Source of the DNA: a virus
IMG/VR virus record: IMGVR_UViG_3300001097_000011
Coordinates: 14,320 to 34,957 of that record
DNA length: 20,638 nt
Strand: one strand, 5' to 3'
A program made the translations under genes and the position numbers. Shown piece by piece: positions 8,055 through 14,018 of this stretch. The stretch's first letter is position 1. Each line of letters starts with the position of its first letter. The notes below the pieces were generated by a model that saw only the letters and a program-made list of their open reading frames with translations, did not search any database and was not told the origin of the DNA.

Positions 8055-8597
8055 ATGGGAAAAAAGAAACAGCCAACAAAATCATTTGAGCATATAGTAT
8101 CAGACATGACAACTAAGAAGTTTGAACCACTAATCAAGCAGCTTATTGCAGAGTCTTTCTCTCAATTTGCGTTTAAGTATAACGATACTTTACGAGATCT
8201 ATTTTTAAAGGTAGCCGTTATTGACGATATTTTAACTGAAAAAATTGAAACTATTAGCTTTAACGGTATAGCTAGTAGAGTAGCAGATAAACAGGATGTA
8301 ATGGAAGGCTACAAAAGTTTGAAAGGTCCAGAAGAAAAAATTACCGCTAACGATAGAGTTAGAATTTCTATGGAAATTAAAGAAAAAGACGCAGCTGATT
8401 TTGGCGAAGTTCAAAAATTACAGATAGATGCAGTAGGTTCTGGACAAACATTAGGTATTGAGTTTGAAACTCATTTAATAGATATGGTCAATTATACTAC
8501 AAAAGAAGTTATTCTAAAAGGTAAAGACGAAACAGATCAAGTAGCTGGAGTAACTATTAGAGTTGTAGTAGATAAAATCTCTAGAAAAGAGGCATAA
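8055..8597 (+). CDS. Hypothetical protein, 180 aa, upstream of co-chaperonin
   Basis: Not recognised. The first 60 residues are helical with a basic start (MGKKKQPTKSFEH). Residues about 60-180 are probably beta-rich, with alternating strands such as RVRISMEIKEKD and GVTIRVVVDKISR at the end. No Cys, membrane segment or catalytic motif stands out. Start ATG 8055 is two bases after the preceding stop, and its stop is one base from the GTG of the GroES-like gene. Because the next gene is a co-chaperonin, a structural or assembly-client role is possible but unproven. Confidence 0.75.
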   Translation: MGKKKQPTKSFEHIVSDMTTKKFEPLIKQLIAESFSQFAFKYNDTLRDLFLKVAVIDDILTEKIETISFNGIASRVADKQDVMEGYKSLKGPEEKITANDRVRISMEIKEKDAADFGEVQKLQIDAVGSGQTLGIEFETHLIDMVNYTTKEVILKGKDETDQVAGVTIRVVVDKISRKEA

Positions 8598-8598
8598 A

Positions 8599-8853
8599 GT
8601 GAAGATTGCAATGAGAAAAAAGTTAGTGGCAGTAGAGCCAGACACTAAGCCAAAAGCTAGTGGTCCTTTTGTTGGAATGGACTCTGATAATAATACTTCT
8701 GGAATAGTTAGATTTTTAGGTCCAGACGTAGATCAAGACATTAAAATAGGCGCTAAAGTGTTTTTTGCAAGTAAAATAGCTAACTTAGTCATAGAAGGAA
8801 AAAATTTAAGTATCATGGAGTCTGATAATATTGTAGCCATTGTTGAGGATTAA
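8599..8853 (+). CDS. GroES-like (Cpn10) co-chaperonin
   Basis: An 84-residue protein with the layout of GroES, whose usual length is about 97. The N-terminal strand KKLVAVEPD matches the GroES opening; residues about 16-33 (KASGPFVGMDSDNNTSG) occupy the mobile-loop position that contacts GroEL; GIVRFLGPDV is the following strand; IKIGAKVFF matches the conserved GD-x-V-hydrophobic segment; and the end LSIMESDNIVAIVED closely matches the GroES C-terminus. It probably caps the host GroEL to fold capsid proteins, as T4 gp31 does. GTG at 8599 is preferred over ATG 8611 because it keeps the full first strand; GAGG lies upstream. The next gene starts four bases after the stop. Confidence 0.85.
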   Translation: MKIAMRKKLVAVEPDTKPKASGPFVGMDSDNNTSGIVRFLGPDVDQDIKIGAKVFFASKIANLVIEGKNLSIMESDNIVAIVED

Positions 8854-8857
8854 TCAG

Positions 8858-9472
8858 ATGTCTAAAAAAAATCCTGTAAAAAGTTTAGATTTAGACACGG
8901 CTAAAACTTCTGTAGAAAACAAAATAACCATGACTTCACTCTTACTCAGCTATCAGTTTGAGTATGGAGTTAACTTTAATGAAAGAATAATAAACTTGAC
9001 TGGAGACATAGACGAAACTATGTTCTTTGTTTTAGACTCAGCTTTAAATGAGATGGAAACTAAATCCAAAAAAGATATCGTTATTAAAATTCATTCGGTA
9101 GGAGGAAATGTTTACGATGCATTGGCTATCGTGGGCAGAATAACTGAATGTAAGTGTAAGATAATCACTAAAGGGTACGGTTGTGTCATGAGTGCCGCTA
9201 CCTTAATATTAGCTTCTGGAACCAGACGAAGAGAAATATCTAAGTATGGTAGATTTATGTGGCATGAAGCTTCCTATTCTTTAGAAGGAAAACATTCAGA
9301 AATAAAAGCTACCGTAAAAGAAATGGAAAGAGAAGAGGCTTTATTTTCAGAGTACATGGCAGAATTTACCAAAAAGGACGCTAAATTCTGGAGATCTACT
9401 GGAGTACACGAGGATGCATATTTTTCACCTAACCAGCTAAAATCTTTTGGCGTGGTAGACGAGGTATTTTAA
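8858..9472 (+). CDS. ClpP-like serine peptidase (family S14), cytoplasmic
   Basis: A 204-residue ClpP-type peptidase. VIKIHSVGGNVYDALAI matches the ClpP N-S-P-G-G-x-V segment, with Val replacing Pro. The nucleophile is Ser112 in GCVMSAATLI and the catalytic His is His136 in FMWHEAS. The ending SFGVVDEVF corresponds to the ClpP GLID motif. The third residue is not assigned with certainty. There is no signal peptide. Start ATG 8858 has GAGG 10 bases upstream; an in-frame TTG at 8840 lies inside the co-chaperonin gene and is rejected. S14 peptidases in head modules often serve as prohead proteases, but this phage also encodes a herpes-assemblin-like candidate at 11871, so this one may process another virion protein or modify host proteolysis. 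Confidence 0.85.
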   Translation: MSKKNPVKSLDLDTAKTSVENKITMTSLLLSYQFEYGVNFNERIINLTGDIDETMFFVLDSALNEMETKSKKDIVIKIHSVGGNVYDALAIVGRITECKCKIITKGYGCVMSAATLILASGTRRREISKYGRFMWHEASYSLEGKHSEIKATVKEMEREEALFSEYMAEFTKKDAKFWRSTGVHEDAYFSPNQLKSFGVVDEVF

Positions 9473-10209
9473 TGAATATATTTGAAAAAGCAATTTTAGA
9501 GATGTTAGAGGTAAAAACTACTCCCAGAGTAAAAACTACCAAAAACTTCGCTCCTTCTTTGTTAGGGTCGCCTTGCGAAAGAAAGATCTATTACACTTAT
9601 AACTGTGTAGCAGAAGAGGCCATAAAGCAGACTTTACCATTAAAGGTAGCTTTAGAAGCTGGAAAGGCATACGAGGAAATAGTTCTAGGCTTTCTAAGAA
9701 ACGCAGGTATGACTTTAGTTGAAGACCCCATCTCATTTAACAAACAAATTCAGATATCTAGCCCTGAAATAGGGATAAATAAGGCATTTATAGACATTTT
9801 GCACGTTAAAGACAACGTAGCCTATGTAGGAGAGATAAAGTCTTGTACCCTAAAAGATTTTAAGGATATAGAAAAGAAAAACCTTCCCAAGCCTACACAT
9901 TTAGTTCAGGGAGTTTTGTATTTATATATCTTAAGAAGTATGTTAAAAAATGGTAGACTAGCCCACCTAAAGGAGATGAAAGACGTTAAAACCATAAAAA
10001 GCATCTCTTTTATCTATATATGTAAGGATTCTGGAGCCATAAAGATCATGGAGCTAGATAAGGCAGATGGAGTTTTTACCGACATCTACAAAAAGATTAC
10101 TAAAATTAAGGAGTTTTCTGAAAAGAAGATACTCCCACCTAAAACTTTTGACTTTTGTATGAATTGTCCCTTTAAATCCAAGTGTTACAGGGAATTTAAT
10201 GACATTTAA
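9472..10209 (+). CDS. Cas4/RecB-like PD-(D/E)XK nuclease with Fe-S cluster
   Basis: A 245-residue nuclease with the Cas4/AddB arrangement. Four cysteines that would bind a 4Fe-4S cluster flank the nuclease core: Cys35 in SPCERKIY, and Cys229, Cys232 and Cys238 in DFCMNCPFKSKCY at the C-terminus. Between them lie the catalytic elements: Glu68/69 in KAYEEIV, Asp109 region in FIDIL, GEIKSC with Glu121 and Lys123, and the Q-x3-Y motif in HLVQGVLY. All residues expected for activity are present. Such enzymes degrade single- or double-stranded DNA ends, and phage copies function in recombination, replication or host DNA breakdown. No CRISPR genes or repeats are nearby. Its ATG shares bases with the ClpP-like gene's stop, so the two are translated together. 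Confidence 0.88.
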   Translation: MNIFEKAILEMLEVKTTPRVKTTKNFAPSLLGSPCERKIYYTYNCVAEEAIKQTLPLKVALEAGKAYEEIVLGFLRNAGMTLVEDPISFNKQIQISSPEIGINKAFIDILHVKDNVAYVGEIKSCTLKDFKDIEKKNLPKPTHLVQGVLYLYILRSMLKNGRLAHLKEMKDVKTIKSISFIYICKDSGAIKIMELDKADGVFTDIYKKITKIKEFSEKKILPPKTFDFCMNCPFKSKCYREFNDI

Positions 10210-10232
10210 TTCAAATATTTTAGCTGTTTTTA

Positions 10233-10263
10233 TTAACTTTTATATGATTTGTAGATATAATTT
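10233..10263 (+). promoter_or_regulatory. Class A promoter: TTAACT, 17-base spacer, GATATAATTT
   Basis: TTAACT at 10233-10238, a 17-base spacer and TATAAT at 10256-10261 in GATATAATTT. The ATG of the 59-residue gene begins at 10268, six bases after the hexamer. No ribosome binding site precedes it. The element lies in the short gap after the nuclease gene. Confidence 0.65.
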
Positions 10264-10267
10264 TGAT

Positions 10268-10447
10268 ATGAAAGAGTCGGTAACCGTTTTAAAAATCAGA
10301 CAACAATTAAGGAATAGCCTTCTTTTCTGTTTAAATCAATCTATAATTAATTTTAAAGTAGCTAATGCCTTAAAAGAGGACATTAATTTTTGTAATGTTT
10401 TATTAGCTTCTTTAAACAAACAATATAATGAAAAGGTATATAAATGA
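10268..10447 (+). CDS. Hypothetical protein, 59 aa, probably leaderless
   Basis: Unrecognised. From ATG 10268 it encodes 59 residues (MKESVTVLKIRQQL at the start), helical, with two Cys and a basic C-terminus. The frame is also open upstream to an ATG at 10199, but that version would overlap the nuclease gene and be read through the promoter; the internal ATG at the predicted transcription start is preferred. Its stop overlaps the next ATG (10444), so it seems to serve as the leader cistron of the membrane protease operon. Confidence 0.6.
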   Translation: MKESVTVLKIRQQLRNSLLFCLNQSIINFKVANALKEDINFCNVLLASLNKQYNEKVYK

Positions 10448-11442
10448 GTAATCTAGGAATAGTTTTAAGAGTTTCTTTAGTAGCCGTAGTTGTTTCACTG
10501 TTTATATTTCTTTCTGGTTCTCCACAAGAAATAAGATCATTTGCTAAAGGCATAGGAGTTGACGCTCCAGTTATTGATAATACAACTATAATCCCTTATA
10601 AAAAAGAGTTTATCCCAGAAGCTTCTAACTTAGTATTACTTTCAACAAACGATCAACAAACAGAAGGACAACCAGAAAGATTAACTTTAGAAAAGGGTAG
10701 CTTTTATTCCTTTAATAGTGTTGTTACTAGCTCTTACGTTGCTACTTCTATGCAAGCTATAATGAAGCTAGACCAAGAGTTAGAAAAAGGCAAGCCTTTA
10801 TATTTAGTTTTAAATACCCCTGGAGGTTCTATTTTTTCAGGAGTAGAGTTTATTGATTTCCTAAAAGGATTAGATAGAGAAGTTAAAACAATTTCTTTAT
10901 TTAGCGCATCAATGGGTTTTGCCTTCGTTCAAGAGCTAGGAGAGAGAATAGTAACCGATAACTCTCTTCTAATGGCACATAGATCAGCTGGAGGAGTAGA
11001 GGGACAGTTTGATGGCGAATTAGAGTCTAGATATAACATGATAAAGAGAAAAATAGACCTTTTAGAGATTAGAGCGGCAAAAAGACTTCAAATTCCAGTG
11101 AAAGATTATAGACAAAAAGTATTAAATGAATACTGGGTCCACGGTTTTGACGCAGTAGGCGACAAAGCTGCCGATAAAAACGTAAGATTAAAGTGCGGCA
11201 GTAGTCTTTCTGGTACAAGTGTTAAACAAATTCCTTTTGTTTTTGGAATAATTTTGCAGGTAACTTTCTCAGATTGTCCTTTAATAAAAGAGCCATTAGG
11301 AATTACAGCTAAACTTCCAGAAGAAAGCTCAAAAGAATTAGTTAAACAAGCAAAAGATTTAGTAAACGAGTTACATTCTAGTAAAGAAACCTTCTTTAAT
11401 GACTATGTAAAGACTGGAAGATATAAGTTGTTTTTCAAATAA
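10444..11442 (+). CDS. Membrane-anchored ClpP/SppA-like serine peptidase
   Basis: A 332-residue ClpP-fold protein with an N-terminal hydrophobic segment at about 5-24 (VLRVSLVAVVVSLFIFL), either a signal peptide or an uncleaved anchor; no lipobox Cys follows. The core has LVLNTPGGSIFSGVEF (the N-x-PGG-x-V strand-turn), nucleophile Ser156 in FSASMGFAF, catalytic His179 in LMAHRSAGG, and YWVHGFDAVGDKAAD, matching the ClpP segment before its GLID motif. After about residue 235 there is a tail of about 95 residues with two Cys (near 241 and 278) that could form a disulfide outside the cytoplasm. Its function is unknown; possibilities are envelope proteolysis during infection, superinfection control or lysis support. 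It is coupled to the preceding 59-residue gene by a 4-base overlap. Confidence 0.8.
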   Translation: MSNLGIVLRVSLVAVVVSLFIFLSGSPQEIRSFAKGIGVDAPVIDNTTIIPYKKEFIPEASNLVLLSTNDQQTEGQPERLTLEKGSFYSFNSVVTSSYVATSMQAIMKLDQELEKGKPLYLVLNTPGGSIFSGVEFIDFLKGLDREVKTISLFSASMGFAFVQELGERIVTDNSLLMAHRSAGGVEGQFDGELESRYNMIKRKIDLLEIRAAKRLQIPVKDYRQKVLNEYWVHGFDAVGDKAADKNVRLKCGSSLSGTSVKQIPFVFGIILQVTFSDCPLIKEPLGITAKLPEESSKELVKQAKDLVNELHSSKETFFNDYVKTGRYKLFFK

Positions 11443-11444
11443 AT

Positions 11445-11822
11445 ATGAAAAAGACTTCTCTAAAACTCCTTAATAATAATCCTTTACCTGAAGAATCTAC
11501 TTTTTTCAGGTCTTGTCCCTTATTTTTAAGCTTTTTACCAGAGAAACCATGCCCAAAAGGTGCTCCCATTTACAATAAAGCTAAGATACAATCATTAGGA
11601 AGCTGCGCTTGGTCTATAACTTTAGAAAAATATAACTATTGTTTTTGGACTTATGTAGCTAAAACATCCGAAAAAAACGGAATAATGAAAGAACACACTA
11701 ATAGTGAAATAGCTAGAATTTTAGGTATTCCCTCAAATAAAGCTTCTGTAGAAATAGAAGAGGCTTTTGACGCTTTAAAAGAGCTCTTCATAAAGCATAA
11801 TACTCACACTTATATTAAGTAA
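11445..11822 (+). CDS. Four-cysteine protein with sigma region 4-like helix-turn-helix
   Basis: A 125-residue protein in two parts. The first 70 residues hold four cysteines at 24, 36, 54 and 66, in spacings of 11, 17 and 11 intervening residues; SCPLF, PCPKGAP, GSCAWS and NYCFWTY are the local contexts, suggesting a metal or Fe-S site or paired disulfides. Residues 83-117 read EHTNSEIARILGIPSNKASV then EIEEAFDALKELF, resembling sigma-70 region 4 helix-turn-helix domains. I infer a DNA-binding regulator. Similar small Cys plus HTH proteins occur in other phage genomes, from memory only. Start ATG 11445 lies two bases after the preceding stop. It is the last gene before a class B promoter. Confidence 0.7.
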   Translation: MKKTSLKLLNNNPLPEESTFFRSCPLFLSFLPEKPCPKGAPIYNKAKIQSLGSCAWSITLEKYNYCFWTYVAKTSEKNGIMKEHTNSEIARILGIPSNKASVEIEEAFDALKELFIKHNTHTYIK

Positions 11823-11834
11823 TTCTAAAAATTA

Positions 11835-11844
11835 GGTAAAATAT
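11835..11844 (+). promoter_or_regulatory. Class B promoter GGTAAAATAT
   Basis: A 9-of-10 match to the recurring GRTAWAATTT motif in the gap before the prohead protease. TTAAGT is 16 bases upstream, a poor -35 at best. Predicted start is near 11849; TGGAGAAATA then provides the ribosome binding site for ATG 11871. The short CTC/GAG pairing in this leader is too weak to call a hairpin. Confidence 0.5.
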
Positions 11845-11870
11845 TAGAACAAGCTCTTTTTGGAGAAATA

Positions 11871-12974
11871 ATGTCTCAAGATATTTTAAAAGCAATAATC
11901 CCAGCCGAACTATTCAAATCAGAGGACGGAGAGTGGAAAATCAGAGGTTTAGCTTCTACAAATGAGCTAGATCAACAAGGTGAGATAGTTTTGCAATCTG
12001 GCATTGACTTAACTCCTATTGACCAAAAGAAAGGCGTTATTAATTATGACCACAGACCAGGTCCAGAAAACATAATTGGTCTTTTAGACGGTTATGTCAA
12101 AAACGAGAAAGGTCTTTATATCGAAGGGCGCTTACTTAAGAACCATTCTAAAGCAAAAGCAGTATATGAGATCATGTCTTCTTTATCTGAAAAAGATAGA
12201 GGTAGAGTAGGGTTATCAGTAGAGGGTAGAATCCTTAAAAGAAACGCTTTAAATCCAAAAATTATTGAAAAATGCGAAATTAATGCCGTAGCTATTACTT
12301 TAAACCCAGTAAATAGAGCTACTTACGCTGATTTAGCAAAATCTATGCAGGTTGACTTTAACTCTGAGTCTTTGGACACAGAAAAAGATTATTCAGGTCC
12401 TGTTTCTTTTACCGCAGAACAAGTATTAGAAATGATACAAAAAGCACTAAGTGCAGGTGCTCCATCAACACAAGCTCCAGCTGATAGAAGTGGCGGAGCC
12501 GCTTTAGGTAAAGAAGATTTGGATAAAAATTGTTGGACAGGCTATAAAAGAGTTCCAGGAACTAAAGAGTTTTCTGACAATTCTTGTGTAAAAAAGAACG
12601 AAGATATGGATAAAGGTGGTCCAGGTTCTGGTCCGACAGGTTCTGGTACTTCAAGTAACTATAATTCTGAGTATACAGCCATTATGTCTAAGTTTAGAGA
12701 ATTATCACAAGTTCCACAGTCTAAGGAAGAATTTGAAAGATATTCTAATCAAATAGGTAAAGATATAGATGCTATAAACGTTAAATATGGCAAACCTAGA
12801 GGCTATGCTCCAACTTATAAAATGGTAGCTAAAAGTGCTTTAATTAAATCAAATATTTTAGAAGTTTTAGAGAGATTACAAACATTACATCCAGAAACCA
12901 AAAAAGCAGAACTTTGGGAGTCGTTAAAAGATAGGCTTTTAACTAAATTTCCAGATATAAACGAAGAATTTTAA
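11871..12974 (+). CDS. Prohead (capsid maturation) protease with extended C-terminus
   Basis: A 367-residue protein. Residues 1-150 fit the HK97-type/assemblin-like prohead proteases: IRGLASTNELDQQGEIV is the family opening, His61 in VINYDHR the catalytic His, and Ser116 in VGLSVEGR the nucleophile; the third residue is uncertain. The remaining half is atypical: a proline/alanine linker (near 195-206), a cysteine-bounded segment CWTGYKRVPGTKEFSDNSC (221-239), a glycine-rich GGPGSGPTGSG (249-259), then about 105 residues of helical sequence. In many phages the protease is fused to a scaffold-like domain, which may be what the tail is. The protease would digest scaffold and trim capsid protein in the prohead. 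TGGAGA precedes ATG 11871. A class B promoter lies 27 bases upstream. Confidence 0.82.
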   Translation: MSQDILKAIIPAELFKSEDGEWKIRGLASTNELDQQGEIVLQSGIDLTPIDQKKGVINYDHRPGPENIIGLLDGYVKNEKGLYIEGRLLKNHSKAKAVYEIMSSLSEKDRGRVGLSVEGRILKRNALNPKIIEKCEINAVAITLNPVNRATYADLAKSMQVDFNSESLDTEKDYSGPVSFTAEQVLEMIQKALSAGAPSTQAPADRSGGAALGKEDLDKNCWTGYKRVPGTKEFSDNSCVKKNEDMDKGGPGSGPTGSGTSSNYNSEYTAIMSKFRELSQVPQSKEEFERYSNQIGKDIDAINVKYGKPRGYAPTYKMVAKSALIKSNILEVLERLQTLHPETKKAELWESLKDRLLTKFPDINEEF

Positions 12975-12977
12975 TTA

Positions 12978-13007
12978 GGTATAATTTAAAAGTTAGGAGA
13001 AATAACT
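12978..13007 (+). promoter_or_regulatory. Class B promoter GGTATAATTT with RBS-containing hairpin
   Basis: GGTATAATTT occupies 12978-12987, three bases after the protease stop, with no -35-like box. Predicted transcription start, about 12991-12992, falls at the foot of a 5-bp stem, AGTTA (12991-12995) with TAACT (13003-13007), whose 7-base loop GGAGAAA holds the ribosome binding site. The hairpin ends directly before ATG 13008. The stem is short and AT-rich, so any effect on translation would be modest. Confidence 0.55.
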
Positions 13008-13139
13008 ATGAGTGACGATTTAAAAAAAGCATTAGCGGTAGCATTAGCAGCTAAAAAAGACGGTAAAAACGTTTCAGACGAGCTAGTTAACATTATTGAA
13101 ACCCTTTTGACTAGAGTGTTAGCTCTAGAGAACCCATAG
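13008..13139 (+). CDS. Hypothetical 43-residue helical protein
   Basis: A very short gene of 43 residues: MSDDLKKALAVALAAKKDGK, then a second helix with ELVNIIETLLTRVLAL, ending ENP. It fills a gap between the protease and scaffold genes, has its own class B promoter, an AGGAGA ribosome binding site eight bases upstream and the local codon style. It looks like a helical hairpin and has no Cys or membrane segment. The function is unknown; position suggests a capsid or scaffold accessory. The next gene's start is eight bases after its stop. Confidence 0.65.
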   Translation: MSDDLKKALAVALAAKKDGKNVSDELVNIIETLLTRVLALENP

Positions 13140-13147
13140 GACTTATT

Positions 13148-13867
13148 ATGAAAAATGATTTACAAAAGTCCATTGATATGTTAATTGACGACATTTTTGC
13201 TCCACAAGAGATGGAAAAGTCTATTGATATTAAGCATGACGCTAAAACTACTCCTGAAAACATGAACGAGCCTACTGCAAAGAATGACAAAGATAGAAAC
13301 GCAGGTCGATCAAAAGGTATTTCTGGAACTGACCCTAAAAACTATGATTATGATGACGACATCACTGCAAAACTAGCAGAAGAGGATGTAGAAGAGTCAG
13401 ATCAAGTAGTAATTCCTGAGTCTATGAAAAAAGCTTATGAAGTTGTTATTTCTGAAGAGGAGTACGAAGAGTTATTGTCTTTCAAAAAGTCTATGATTGC
13501 TTCAGAAGATCTTAAGAAAGCTGAAAAAGCTAAAGAAGACCAAGAAGAGCTAATTAAGTCTGCGGTTAAAAAAGAAACTGAAGAACTTAAAAAAGCGCTT
13601 TACGATCAGACAGAACTTATAAAAGCTTTTGCTAAAACTCCTGAGCGTCCTAAGTCTATTACTGGAATTTCTCAATTAGAGAAGTCTGTTAACAGAGAAG
13701 GAAGCCCATCAAACACATTTACTAAGAGTGATCTTTTAAATGCAGCTGAAGAATTGGCTAAGTCAAACACTATTTCTGTAGATGACGTTATTGAACTTGA
13801 AATGACTGGTTATATTCATAACCCTCGTACTAGAGCTTTAATTGAAGAGAAATTAAACGGAAAATAA
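13148..13867 (+). CDS. Putative head scaffolding protein
   Basis: A 239-residue, very charged and mostly helical protein between the protease and the major capsid protein, the usual slot of a scaffold. It has no Cys and no Trp. The middle (about residues 105-175) is a Lys/Glu-rich heptad-like helix, EEYEELLSFKKSMIASEDLK and on, typical of scaffold coiled coils; the first 80 residues are acidic and probably disordered. The last 60 residues contain LLNAAEELAKSNTISVDDVI then ELEMTGYIHNP, a globular tail of a kind I recall from other phage head proteins. It would organise capsid protein into the prohead and then be digested. GGACT ahead of ATG 13148 serves as ribosome binding site; a strong terminator lies downstream. 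Confidence 0.72.
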   Translation: MKNDLQKSIDMLIDDIFAPQEMEKSIDIKHDAKTTPENMNEPTAKNDKDRNAGRSKGISGTDPKNYDYDDDITAKLAEEDVEESDQVVIPESMKKAYEVVISEEEYEELLSFKKSMIASEDLKKAEKAKEDQEELIKSAVKKETEELKKALYDQTELIKAFAKTPERPKSITGISQLEKSVNREGSPSNTFTKSDLLNAAEELAKSNTISVDDVIELEMTGYIHNPRTRALIEEKLNGK

Positions 13868-13900
13868 TCTATTCTATCAAATTAATATCAAAAAGTAAAG

Positions 13901-13931
13901 AAAAGTCTTCGGTAAAAGGAAGGCTTTTTTG
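13901..13931 (+). terminator. Rho-independent terminator after the scaffold gene
   Basis: AAAAGTCTTC (13901-13910) pairs with GAAGGCTTTT (13919-13928) through a 10-bp stem with one G-U pair and an 8-base loop GGTAAAAG, followed by a T-rich run. It separates the protease/scaffold unit from the capsid protein unit, whose promoter begins seven bases later. Confidence 0.8.
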
Positions 13932-13937
13932 TTTTGT

Positions 13938-13947
13938 GGTATAATTT
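13938..13947 (+). promoter_or_regulatory. Class B promoter GGTATAATTT of the major capsid gene
   Basis: A perfect copy of the recurring motif right after the terminator. TGG precedes TATAAT, so it also fits an extended -10. No -35 box exists because the upstream sequence is terminator stem. Predicted start is near 13952. Confidence 0.7.
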
Positions 13948-13951
13948 TTTT

Positions 13952-14018
13952 TATAAATCACATTATTCTTACAAGAATCGAAATCACGAAAAAACCAATT
14001 TAATAGGAGACATTATAA
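13952..14018 (+). promoter_or_regulatory. Leader of the major capsid mRNA
   Basis: About 67 bases of leader, the longest here. It contains a small hairpin, ATTCT (13965-13969), loop TACA, AGAAT (13974-13978), an A-rich unstructured stretch, and a near-consensus AGGAGA at 14005-14010 eight bases before ATG 14019. This fits high-level translation of the most abundant virion protein. Confidence 0.5.

Noticed and set aside
8840-8857. TTG at 8840 as start of the ClpP-like gene
   Set aside because: Lies inside the GroES-like gene; ATG 8858 has GAGG at proper distance and matches the family better.
9472-10209. A CRISPR-Cas locus suggested by the Cas4-like protein
   Set aside because: No direct repeats, no Cas1, Cas2 or effector genes in the window.
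10199-10267. ATG at 10199 as start of the 59-residue gene
   Set aside because: It would overlap the nuclease gene and extend through a promoter; the resulting N-terminal part is a translation of promoter sequence.
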